Shown here in pieces: positions 6,459 through 13,362 of a DNA stretch of 14,705 nucleotides (positions within the stretch are counted from its first letter, which is position 1; each line of letters opens with the position of its first letter). The notes below the pieces were generated by a model, which worked only from the letters and a program-made list of their open reading frames with translations, ran no database searches and had not been told where the DNA came from. The position numbers were made by a program, and so were the translations under genes. Source of the stretch: Alphaproteobacteria bacterium. Lineage in GTDB: Bacteria > Pseudomonadota > Alphaproteobacteria > M2410. Location of the stretch: contig JAJFIN010000126.1 of assembly GCA_021774955.1 (NCBI GenBank), positions 1 through 14,705 of the forward strand, written 5' to 3'.

Positions 6459-7838
6459 TCATTCTGCCGCTGTGGCCGGTTGCCATTTTTCTCGCATTGT
6501 GACCAATTCTTCAGCAGCCGTTGGGTGAACGGCCATGGTGGCGTCAAAATCTGCTTTAGTCGCTCCCATCTTCACAGCGATGCCCAGGCACTGCACCATT
6601 TCACCAGCATCCGGACCCAGAATGTGGACGCCTAATACGATGTCTGTTTTGGGGTGCACGATGATTTTCATGAAGCTGCGCTCTTGCTTGCCAGACAAGG
6701 TTGCCTTCATCGGCCGGTATGCAGATTTGTAGATGTCGATATCACCATGCTCGGCTCGGGCCTCGGCTTCGGTCAGTCCAATCGTGCCGATTTCCGGCTG
6801 GCTGAAGACCGCCGTTGGGATCAGCTTATGGTCAACCGCTAAAGGACTATTATTGAACACTGTCTCGGCAAAGGCCGCGCCTTCACGAATGGCAACTGGT
6901 GTAAGAGCCGCTCGGTCAGTGACATCCCCCACGGCATAAATATGATCAATATTGGTTTTGGATTGAGCGTCAACGATCACTTCGCCATTCTTACCGAGCG
7001 TCACGCCCGCATTCTCCAAACCCAGATCTTGAGTTTTTGGTACGCGTCCGGTCGCAAACATGACCAGACCGGTCTCCAAAACGTCGCCGTTGGAAAGCGT
7101 CGATGATAGTGTGTCACCCTGTTTTTCAATTTTCTCAAACGTGGAATTGGTGATGATCTTTATGCCACGGTCTTCCATGGCTTCGTGAAGCATGGCGCGA
7201 ATGTCGTCATCAAATCCACGCAGGATCTCGTCGCGGCGATAGACGAGCGTTGTTTCCACTCCCAGCCCATTGAAGATCCCGGCAAACTCGACCGCTATGT
7301 AGCCCCCGCCATTGATGACGATGCTCTTGGGAAGCTTGCCGAGGTGAAACGCCTCATTGGAGCTGATGACATGTTCCGCTCCAGGCATAGCCGGATCGAC
7401 ATAGGGCCAGGCCCCGACGGCGATGAGAATATGTTTGGCGGTCACATCACGATTTTGATCGACCAGATACACCGTATGCTGATCTTTTATGATCGCACGG
7501 TCTTGAATGATCTCCACACCTGAGGCATTCAGGTTTTTGATATAAACCTTGTTGAGGCGGTCAATTTCTGTGTCTTTGTTGGTAAGCAATGTTTGCCAAT
7601 CGAAGGTACTCTCACCCACTGACCAACCAAAGCCTGCCGCTTCTTGGAAAGAAGATGAAAATGCGCTGGCATAGACAAACAACTTTTTGGGCACGCAGCC
7701 GCGAATAACGCAGGTGCCGCCGACACGATATTCCTCGGCAACTGCCACTTTGGCCCCATAAGAGGCGGCCATGCGGCTGCCGCGTACGCCACCCGATCCG
7801 GCACCGATGGTAAAGAGATCATAGTCAAAGTCAGTCAT
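6459..7838 (-). CDS. gor: Glutathione-disulfide reductase
   Basis: The FAD-dependent cytoplasmic enzyme reduces glutathione disulfide with NADPH. The 459 residues have the full pyridine nucleotide-disulfide oxidoreductase layout: FAD Rossmann GAGSGG (12-17), redox-active GTCVIRGCVPKK with C43 and C48, NADPH Rossmann GGGYIAVEFA (177-186), and R201-R202 after VY, suited to binding the NADPH 2'-phosphate. VGDVTDRAALTPVA (303-316) is the second FAD block. HPTAAEE (438-444) gives the catalytic His438/Glu443 pair of the dimer interface. The RGCVPKK motif and the arginines favour glutathione reductase over lipoamide dehydrogenase or mercuric reductase. The start is ATG with AGAGG seven bases upstream. 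It lies downstream of rpiA (153-bp gap), a neighbourhood common in Alphaproteobacteria. Confidence 0.95.
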   Translation of the reverse strand: MTDFDYDLFTIGAGSGGVRGSRMAASYGAKVAVAEEYRVGGTCVIRGCVPKKLFVYASAFSSSFQEAAGFGWSVGESTFDWQTLLTNKDTEIDRLNKVYIKNLNASGVEIIQDRAIIKDQHTVYLVDQNRDVTAKHILIAVGAWPYVDPAMPGAEHVISSNEAFHLGKLPKSIVINGGGYIAVEFAGIFNGLGVETTLVYRRDEILRGFDDDIRAMLHEAMEDRGIKIITNSTFEKIEKQGDTLSSTLSNGDVLETGLVMFATGRVPKTQDLGLENAGVTLGKNGEVIVDAQSKTNIDHIYAVGDVTDRAALTPVAIREGAAFAETVFNNSPLAVDHKLIPTAVFSQPEIGTIGLTEAEARAEHGDIDIYKSAYRPMKATLSGKQERSFMKIIVHPKTDIVLGVHILGPDAGEMVQCLGIAVKMGATKADFDATMAVHPTAAEELVTMREKWQPATAAE

Positions 7839-7936
7839 ATCGCAGCCTCTATGGGTGTCATTTGCTCGTTCATTGGTTGATCTAGGCTATGGGATGCGGA
7901 ACTTCAACTGTCGCGCCTTTTTACCCTCTCATGGTG

Positions 7937-7956
7937 TGACGGATGGCCTTGTCACG
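7937..7956. other. Weak hairpin in the rpiA-gor gap
   Basis: GTGAC (7937-7941) and GTCAC (7952-7956) can pair, with GG/CC extending the stem across a small bulge. No T-run is present, so this is at most a weak pause or processing site between rpiA and gor. Confidence 0.2.
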
Positions 7957-7991
7957 ATAGCGTTACTTTCAACATGGCCGCGTGTCGTCGG

Positions 7992-8726
7992 TTAAGGCTG
8001 GATGATTTCAATCTCCCCATTACGACTGAGGATTGCCAGTGTCGACAGGCCGATGAAAAGCCCGTGATCGACGACCGATGGTAGCGCGTTCAAAGAAGCG
8101 GCCAGGTGTTCCGGATCAGGAATCGCACCGCAGGCAATATCGACAATCAAGTGTCCCCCGTCGGTCATGAATGGCGTGCCGTCTGATTTCACCCGCACAT
8201 TTGCGTCGGCACTTTGACACCCTGCCGATCGGGCGCATTCCGTTATTTCTCTCTGCGCCAGTCTGGCCGCGAAATCAACGATCTCGACCGGTAACGGAAA
8301 CGCGCCCAGCGTTTCAACATATTTCGAACTGTCAGCGATGGTGATGATTTTGCGCGACGCGGCGGCGACAATCTTTTCACGCAACAACGCCCCGCCACCG
8401 CCTTTGATTAAACGCAAGCTTGGGTCGATCTCATCGGCGCCGTCGACGGTTACATCAATGGCATCGACATCGTCAAGCGCGACAATGGGGATGTTTATTG
8501 CACGCGCAAGTTCGGCGGTGCGCTCCGAAGTGGGAACACCTTTGATTTTGAGGCCCGCCTTAATGCGCGGCGCCAGGGCCCCCAAACAGCACTCCGCGGT
8601 AGATCCCGTTCCCAGGCCGACGACCATGCCGTCTTCGATATATTCGGCTGCTTTTTCGCCTACGATCTGCTTATCGGTCTTAGTCACTCTGGTGGGCCTT
8701 TTAAGGATACGCTTCATGCCTGCCAT
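7992..8726 (-). CDS. rpiA: Ribose-5-phosphate isomerase A
   Basis: The cytoplasmic enzyme interconverts ribose-5-phosphate and ribulose-5-phosphate in the non-oxidative pentose phosphate pathway. Signature motifs seen are GLGTGSTAE (37-45, phosphate loop), TVDGADEID (93-101) and KGGGGALLREK (108-118), with Lys108 and the likely catalytic base Glu117. The length of 244 is about 25 longer than the E. coli enzyme, partly from a basic N-terminal lead (KRILKRPTRVTK). Two in-frame starts compete: ATG at 8726 (GGAA seven bases upstream) and ATG at 8717 (GGGG ten bases upstream). Either is plausible, and the difference is three residues. It is first of three leftward metabolic genes (rpiA, gor, DAHP synthase). 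Confidence 0.95.
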   Translation of the reverse strand: MAGMKRILKRPTRVTKTDKQIVGEKAAEYIEDGMVVGLGTGSTAECCLGALAPRIKAGLKIKGVPTSERTAELARAINIPIVALDDVDAIDVTVDGADEIDPSLRLIKGGGGALLREKIVAAASRKIITIADSSKYVETLGAFPLPVEIVDFAARLAQREITECARSAGCQSADANVRVKSDGTPFMTDGGHLIVDIACGAIPDPEHLAASLNALPSVVDHGLFIGLSTLAILSRNGEIEIIQP

Positions 8727-8771
8727 ACCCCGATTCCAATGGTAAAGGAATGCATGACGTGCGTTTTTTGG

Positions 8772-8800
8772 TTGAGCTTTTCATCCGACTCCCCTAGAAG
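8772..8800 (+). promoter_or_regulatory. Possible promoter of the MATE-kinase-DUF2332 operon
   Basis: TTGAGC (8772-8777) and TAGAAG (8795-8800) are separated by 17 bp, each matching the sigma70 consensus at 4 of 6 positions. A start near 8807 leaves about 58 nt before the MATE ATG. A CCGA..CCC / GGG..TCGG imperfect dyad (8784-8805) overlaps the -10. The match is modest, so other promoters are possible. Confidence 0.3.
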
Positions 8801-8864
8801 GGTCGGCTGGCTTTTATTTGCCCGCCAGTGGCAATCGGCCTCGTAACACCGATCAGGTCCCAAC

Positions 8865-10343
8865 ATGAATTCGCTCACCGATTATCGGCGAACATATACG
8901 CGCGCGTTGCTACAAGCGCTGCAAAACTCGGCAGACCGAACTCGGGACTGGCGCCGCGAGGCGCGTGCCGTTTTGCGGCTTGGAGTACCACTCACCGCAA
9001 CCCAAATCGCGCAGATGGCAGTTCTTACCGCCGATGTGATTATGATCGGGCGGCTGGGGACCGAACCTTTGGCGGCGGCGGCTCTTGGTACAACCACCTA
9101 TTTCATGGTGTGGATGCTGGCCTCCGGCCCGGTCGGTGCGGTTTCGCCAATCATTGCACAGATTATTGGCAAAGATCCGACAGAGCGGCAGCAAGTAACG
9201 GCCACAGCACGCATGGGCATATGGGCAGTCCTCTTGGCCTCGGTAATTCTGGCACCGGTGTTCATCGCTGCCAGACCAATGCTTCAAAGCCTGAACCAAC
9301 TCCCTGGTCTTATCGAGATGGTTGTTCCCTATATTCAAATATTAGGGCTTGGACTGCCTTTTGCGTTGGCCTTTGGTGTTTTGAGAAACTTCGTGACGGC
9401 ACTCAGCAGGCCGAACGCGGCGCTGATCACTGTTATCATCACCACATTGGTGAATATCGCTCTCAACTACGTTCTCATTTACGGGAACTTTGGTGCGCCA
9501 CGTCTTGAACTCGTCGGTGCTGGTATCGCAAGTGCGGTGTCCAACGTATTTGGGTTTGGTCTTCTATTCATGTGGATCAAAATCAGTCCCTTCTTCAGAG
9601 ACTTTGAGATCACGCGAAATTTTTTCCGTGCCGACAGGGACCGGTTCAAAGAAATTTTTACCTTGGGCATCCCTATCGGTTTCACCATGACCTTTGAAGG
9701 CGGTCTGTTTATTGCCGGTGTTTTCCTCATGGGATTAGTGAGCGTTTCAGCACTGGCCGCTCATCAGGTTGCCGTTAATGTCGCAACACTCACGTTCATG
9801 GTGCCATTTGGTATGGCTATGGGTGGGAATGTGCGCGTCGGCATGGCGGCGGGTGCTCGAAATCCGGTTTGGGCAAAAAGGGCTAGCCATGCGACCGTCG
9901 CGCTCGGCTGTGCCTTCATGGCGCTTTCAGCACTGGTGATGATCACATTTCCCGAAACGATCACCAGTCTTTTTATTGATATTTCCGACCCGGAAAAAGC
10001 AGAAACTGTACGTTTGGCGACGATTTTTCTGCGCATTGCGGCTGTGTTTCAACTTTTTGACGCGGTTCAGGTAACAGCGGCCCATTCGCTCAGAGGATTG
10101 AAGGACGCTCGCATTCCGATGTGGCTTGCAGGTTTCAGCTATTGGGGCCTTGGATTTCCGGCCTGTCTGTATTTTGGCTTCGAGTTGGAAATGGAAGGGA
10201 CCGGTATATGGATCGGTTTTGTCCTCGGGTTGGCAGCAGCGGCCGTCGCGATGGCTTGGCGCCTTCACTACATGCTGAAGAGGTTTAGCCATCAAGTCCA
10301 GGCAGATGAGATCCATTTGTCACCACAGGTTCAAACTCAATAG
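8865..10343 (+). CDS. MATE family multidrug/cation antiporter (NorM-like)
   Basis: The 492-residue inner-membrane protein is predicted to have about 12 transmembrane helices and to export organic cations or drugs in exchange for Na+ or H+. After a basic cytoplasmic lead (1-35), the first MatE repeat begins at RLGVPLTATQIAQMAVLTADVIMIGRLG. The second begins near EIFTLGIPIGFTMTFEGGLFIAGVFLMG. Repeat-linked polar/charged loops and AAHQVAVNVATLTFMVPFGMAMGGNVRVG are typical of MATE proteins. A weak AGG (8855-8857) lies seven bases before the ATG. It is first gene of a three-gene operon, with the next gene starting 8 nt after the stop. A substrate cannot be named from sequence. The kinase next door hints at a shared small-molecule target. 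Confidence 0.93.
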   Translation: MNSLTDYRRTYTRALLQALQNSADRTRDWRREARAVLRLGVPLTATQIAQMAVLTADVIMIGRLGTEPLAAAALGTTTYFMVWMLASGPVGAVSPIIAQIIGKDPTERQQVTATARMGIWAVLLASVILAPVFIAARPMLQSLNQLPGLIEMVVPYIQILGLGLPFALAFGVLRNFVTALSRPNAALITVIITTLVNIALNYVLIYGNFGAPRLELVGAGIASAVSNVFGFGLLFMWIKISPFFRDFEITRNFFRADRDRFKEIFTLGIPIGFTMTFEGGLFIAGVFLMGLVSVSALAAHQVAVNVATLTFMVPFGMAMGGNVRVGMAAGARNPVWAKRASHATVALGCAFMALSALVMITFPETITSLFIDISDPEKAETVRLATIFLRIAAVFQLFDAVQVTAAHSLRGLKDARIPMWLAGFSYWGLGFPACLYFGFELEMEGTGIWIGFVLGLAAAAVAMAWRLHYMLKRFSHQVQADEIHLSPQVQTQ

Positions 10344-10351
10344 GACATATC

Positions 10352-11164
10352 ATGCGTGATTTGCTCGACCATTGTGAGCGCTGGAACCTTCATCCGATAG
10401 CTGAATGTTTCGAAACACATTCCAGTATTCTGCAGCAGGTGCGGACCGCTGATGGCGAATTGGCATTCTTAAAAATATCCAAGCCTGGCAGCGACGAAGA
10501 ACGCTCTGGCTCACTGCTTGAATGGTTTGATGGTCGAGGTAGCGTCAAATTATTACGCCATGAGGGAGAAGCTCTGTTACTTGAAGGGGTGGACGGTATG
10601 CCGCTTTCGACAATAGTCGATGGAGGAAACGACTGCGAAGCAACGGAAATACTTTGCGAAGTCGTTTCACAATTACATGAGGCGAGAACGGCCCCTCCAC
10701 CGCAGCTTGTGACCTTGGAGCGATGGTTTAGACCGCTTCTCGAATTCGATGATCTAGATAATGCGCTTGGTATGGCAGCTGTGAAACTCGCTAAACATTT
10801 GATCTCTACCACCGACGTAACAAAACCACTCCATGGCGATATTCATCATGACAATATCCTCCATCATTCAGAACGTGGCTGGCTGGCGATTGATCCCAAA
10901 GGTTTGATTGGTGACCCTCACTACGAATTTGCCAACACCTTCCTCAATCCGATGGATCAGTCTGAAACTGTCCGCGATGTCACGCGCGTTAACATGTTGG
11001 CAGATATCATCGCCGAGCGAATATCTTTGAACCGCGATCGATTACTGGCGTTCGCGTTTTGTCACGCGGTTCTGTCTGCCTTGTGGTCTGGGGGTGACCG
11101 GGATCACTCGTGGGCCATGGCGGAAATCATTCAACAAGCCTTACCCAAACAGGGTATGTTGTAG
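10352..11164 (+). CDS. APH(6)/hydroxyurea-type phosphotransferase (StrB-like kinase family)
   Basis: The 270-residue cytoplasmic kinase of the aminoglycoside/hydroxyurea phosphotransferase family (the fold of streptomycin 6-kinase) is predicted to phosphorylate a hydroxyl on a small molecule using ATP. Motifs are FLKIS with candidate ATP lysine K41, QLHE (107-110), the catalytic loop LHGDIHHDN (160-168) with Asp163 and Asn168, and metal-binding AIDPKGLIGDPHYE (179-192) with Asp181. The His-Gly-Asp and Asp-Pro-Lys forms fit APH(6)/Hur better than APH(3'). Its AGGA (10342-10345) overlaps the MATE stop codon, implying translational coupling. The following gene starts 1 nt after its TAG. Being chromosomal and in a stable operon, it may act on an endogenous metabolite or toxin rather than a clinical drug. 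Confidence 0.88.
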   Translation: MRDLLDHCERWNLHPIAECFETHSSILQQVRTADGELAFLKISKPGSDEERSGSLLEWFDGRGSVKLLRHEGEALLLEGVDGMPLSTIVDGGNDCEATEILCEVVSQLHEARTAPPPQLVTLERWFRPLLEFDDLDNALGMAAVKLAKHLISTTDVTKPLHGDIHHDNILHHSERGWLAIDPKGLIGDPHYEFANTFLNPMDQSETVRDVTRVNMLADIIAERISLNRDRLLAFAFCHAVLSALWSGGDRDHSWAMAEIIQQALPKQGML

Positions 11165-11165
11165 G

Positions 11166-12221
11166 ATGAAACAAAGCGAGAGGATCTCTGAGAGTTTGCG
11201 ATTATGGTCTGGCTATTGCCGTGGCTACCAAAGTGAATTCTATGCGGACCTTCTTTCCCTTTGTGCAAATAACTACGATGCGAAGGGTCGCTTGCGAGAC
11301 GTTCTGTCCGATTGGCAAGGCGACCCTGTGTCTGCCAATCTTCCGCTCAGACTTCTTGCAGGAATACACGAATGTGTTCTCAAAGGATCAGCACCCCGTC
11401 TTGCATCTCATTACTATCCGGTGGCCGGTGTTACCCGTTCTGCCGAAGCTGCATGGCCAGAATTTCTGGAAGTCCTTAATAAATTTCCAATTGAAATCAA
11501 ACGCCGCCTCTCATTTCCTCCGCAGACAAATGACGTCCAGCGATCTGCCGCATTGCTGCTGGGATATTTGTCTATCGTCAAGCGGTTTCAACAACCATTG
11601 CAAATTCGCGAGCTAGGCGCCAGCGCTGGGTTGAACCTGTTATGGGATAAATTTCACTATATTCTTGGAGACTCCCGGTGGGGCTCTGAGAATTCACCAG
11701 TGCATTTATCAGCTACATACGATGGGCCTTCACTGGATAAGGATGTGATTGTCAAAATTGCGGATCGAATAGGCTGTGATAATTATCCCAGAGACATCAC
11801 ACGGGAGGAAGAACGGCTCATCCTGGAATCAAATATTTGGCCAACCCAAACGCTACGGTTGGAGACATTTCGAGCGGCGGCAAAACTCGCAGATGCAAAT
11901 CCGCCCATTGTTGAAAAGGCATCCGCGGCAGCGTGGCTGTCAAATCAACTTGATGAACGTCGCCCTGATAGCACATTGGTCATCGTTCATTCTGCCATGT
12001 GGTCATATATGCCGCCCGAGGACCAAAAGACCATCCATGGTTTGATTATGAATGCTGGTGAGAGTGCCAGCGACTCCGCGCCTCTGGCTTGGCTACGGTT
12101 GGAGTTTCCAGACGGAAAACGGTTTGAAGACCTGCGCGTAACCCTGTGGCCCGACGGTAAGGAGCACTTGCTGGCAACGGTCAATACCCGTACGAAATCG
12201 ATCCGATATCTGGCTAATTAG
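11166..12221 (+). CDS. DUF2332 family protein, function unknown
   Basis: A 351-residue cytoplasmic protein of the DUF2332 family. Family hallmarks seen are NLPLRLLAGIHECVL (58-72), NDVQRSAALL (122-131), RELGASAGLNLLWD (148-161) and VIVHSAMWSYMP (272-283). The ELGASAGLNL block resembles the glycine-rich SAM-binding motif I of class I methyltransferases, so a transferase role is possible, but catalysis is unproven. The ATG at 11166 is chosen because it lies 1 nt after the kinase stop, with AGG/AGGG just upstream. A longer frame from 11094 would overlap the kinase by 71 nt and adds unrelated residues. It is third gene of the MATE-kinase-DUF2332 operon and converges on a TetR gene with a 7-bp gap. 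Confidence 0.88.
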   Translation: MKQSERISESLRLWSGYCRGYQSEFYADLLSLCANNYDAKGRLRDVLSDWQGDPVSANLPLRLLAGIHECVLKGSAPRLASHYYPVAGVTRSAEAAWPEFLEVLNKFPIEIKRRLSFPPQTNDVQRSAALLLGYLSIVKRFQQPLQIRELGASAGLNLLWDKFHYILGDSRWGSENSPVHLSATYDGPSLDKDVIVKIADRIGCDNYPRDITREEERLILESNIWPTQTLRLETFRAAAKLADANPPIVEKASAAAWLSNQLDERRPDSTLVIVHSAMWSYMPPEDQKTIHGLIMNAGESASDSAPLAWLRLEFPDGKRFEDLRVTLWPDGKEHLLATVNTRTKSIRYLAN

Positions 12222-12228
12222 AAATAAT

Positions 12229-12822
12229 TCAATTGGTTGCTTGCTGCGAAAGGAAACCTTCGACCAAACGCACCAGGCTATCTTCAAATTCGGGCTTGTA
12301 AAGACCCTCATTGTTTTCTACCACCGCAGCGCGCACCACACCCATGACAGCGCGCGACAAAATATAGTTGTCCAATTCCGTAACATCATTCTGTATAGGA
12401 AATAATTCTGCGCCTCGGTCGGTAGATACCGCAAATACATTCGACAATTCAGCGGAGATAATGGCACGAACAGCCGCGCGTCTTGTTGCCGGTTTATCTC
12501 GAAAGGCTTGGATCAAACTTCTTACCGATTGCCTTATCGAGTGGAGATGTTCATCAGTTTTACCGGTGCACTCCTCACCGTATTTTTCAACGGCCGAGTG
12601 TTCCCGTTGCGCGATCTCCATCAAAATCTCTTCTTTGTTGGAAAAGTATTGGTAGAGCGTTCCAATGCTCACCCCGGCGCGCTCTGCAATGTGGTTGGTG
12701 GTGAACGACACCTCTCCCTCGCCTTCCAAAATCTGAGTAGCCGCTTCGAAGATCGCGTCACGCGTTGCCATAGCACGGCCTTGTTTTGGTGCCCGCCTTT
12801 GGATTTTGACCTTTTGTTTCAA
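12229..12822 (-). CDS. TetR/AcrR family transcriptional regulator with TTG start
   Basis: The 197-residue dimeric repressor has its N-terminal helix-turn-helix from about 20 to 66, including FTTNHIAERAGVSIGTLYQYF (40-60) followed by SNKEEIL, the classic TetR signature. The C-terminal helical part (70-197) binds an unknown ligand. The start is TTG at 12822: GGAG lies 8 nt upstream (12831-12834), and the basic RRAPKQGRA lead before Met18, typical of the family, would be lost from the first ATG (12771). It is divergent from a thioesterase gene across an 83-bp gap with a perfect palindrome, its likely operator. A role over the adjacent convergent efflux operon cannot be excluded. Confidence 0.92.
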   Translation of the reverse strand: MKQKVKIQRRAPKQGRAMATRDAIFEAATQILEGEGEVSFTTNHIAERAGVSIGTLYQYFSNKEEILMEIAQREHSAVEKYGEECTGKTDEHLHSIRQSVRSLIQAFRDKPATRRAAVRAIISAELSNVFAVSTDRGAELFPIQNDVTELDNYILSRAVMGVVRAAVVENNEGLYKPEFEDSLVRLVEGFLSQQATN

Positions 12823-12848
12823 CGTTTTATCTCCTGGTGAAATGCGAG

Positions 12849-12877
12849 TTGGAAAATATGAGCTTTACTCATATTAT
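12849..12877 (+). promoter_or_regulatory. Thioesterase promoter, TTGGAA-17-TATTAT
   Basis: A -35 TTGGAA (12849-12854, 4 of 6) and -10 TATTAT (12872-12877, 5 of 6) are spaced by the ideal 17 bp. The start would fall near 12884, giving a leader of about 22 nt with ribosome-binding site GGGAG (12895-12899) six bases before the ATG at 12906. Confidence 0.6.
12855..12875. promoter_or_regulatory. Probable TetR operator: 8-5-8 perfect inverted repeat
   Basis: AATATGAG (12855-12862) and CTCATATT (12868-12875) form perfect arms around CTTTA. The site fills the spacer and overlaps the -10 of the predicted thioesterase promoter. It also lies 32 bp upstream of the TetR start codon, so one site could repress both divergent genes. 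Size and symmetry fit a TetR dimer. Confidence 0.7.
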
Positions 12878-12905
12878 CAGATGATTGTGAGAAAGGGAGA
12901 GATTT

Positions 12906-13340
12906 ATGACGTGGGGAACCGAGAAAATGGATGCGCTCGTGGCACGGGAGGCCGTACCGCCGCCGGTGGTTGAGACGCTCAAGCTCGGGACCGTCGATGA
13001 ATGGAAGCCGGGCTGGACCAAAAAAACATGGCTCTCCTCGCCGGAGATCTTGAACGGCGATGGCTCAATGTTCGGAGGCTACCTCGCCGCCCTTGCCGAT
13101 CAGGCGTTGACCTTTGCGACACTGACTGTCGTGCCGAATGACAAAGCCTTCCGCACGGTCAATCTCAATGTTCAGTTTTTCAAGGTCACGCGCGGCGAAC
13201 CGATCATAATCGAAAGTCGTGTTGTTTCGCAGTCACGAAAGCTTATTACGGTGGAAGCGGACTTTATGCTTAAAGACGGTACTTTGATCGCCAAAGCCAG
13301 CGCGCAGCAAATATTAACCTCTTTTCCCAGCGGAAACTGA
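12906..13340 (+). CDS. PaaI-like hotdog-fold acyl-CoA thioesterase
   Basis: A 144-residue cytoplasmic hotdog protein of the PaaI/4HBT superfamily, predicted to hydrolyse acyl- or aryl-CoA thioesters. The central hotdog helix is NGDGSMFGGYLAALADQALTF (50-70): Asn50, the Gly pair 57-58 and Asp65 occupy the positions used in PaaI-type active sites, with Phe replacing the common His before GG. Strands FRTVNLNVQFFKVTRGEPIIIESRVVSQSRKLITVEADFML follow the fold. The length is normal. The start is ATG with GGGAG six bases upstream. The gene is divergent from a TetR regulator with a shared operator, suggesting induction by an acyl-CoA or aromatic acid, which is inference. It converges on glmU with a 22-bp gap. 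Confidence 0.85.
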   Translation: MTWGTEKMDALVAREAVPPPVVETLKLGTVDEWKPGWTKKTWLSSPEILNGDGSMFGGYLAALADQALTFATLTVVPNDKAFRTVNLNVQFFKVTRGEPIIIESRVVSQSRKLITVEADFMLKDGTLIAKASAQQILTSFPSGN

Positions 13341-13362
13341 AGATAATATTCTTTGAGCGGAC

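Noticed and set aside
7937..7956. Intrinsic terminator between rpiA and gor
   Set aside because: The stem is short and bulged, and no T-run follows it on the transcribed strand.
8828..9508. A 226-codon + frame overlapping the MATE gene
   Set aside because: It is a frame-shifted shadow of the MATE gene, with scrambled composition and no motifs.
11094..11165. Upstream start for the DUF2332 gene at 11094
   Set aside because: It would overlap the kinase gene by 71 nt. The added residues do not fit the family, whereas 11166 sits 1 nt after the kinase stop and gives the usual length.
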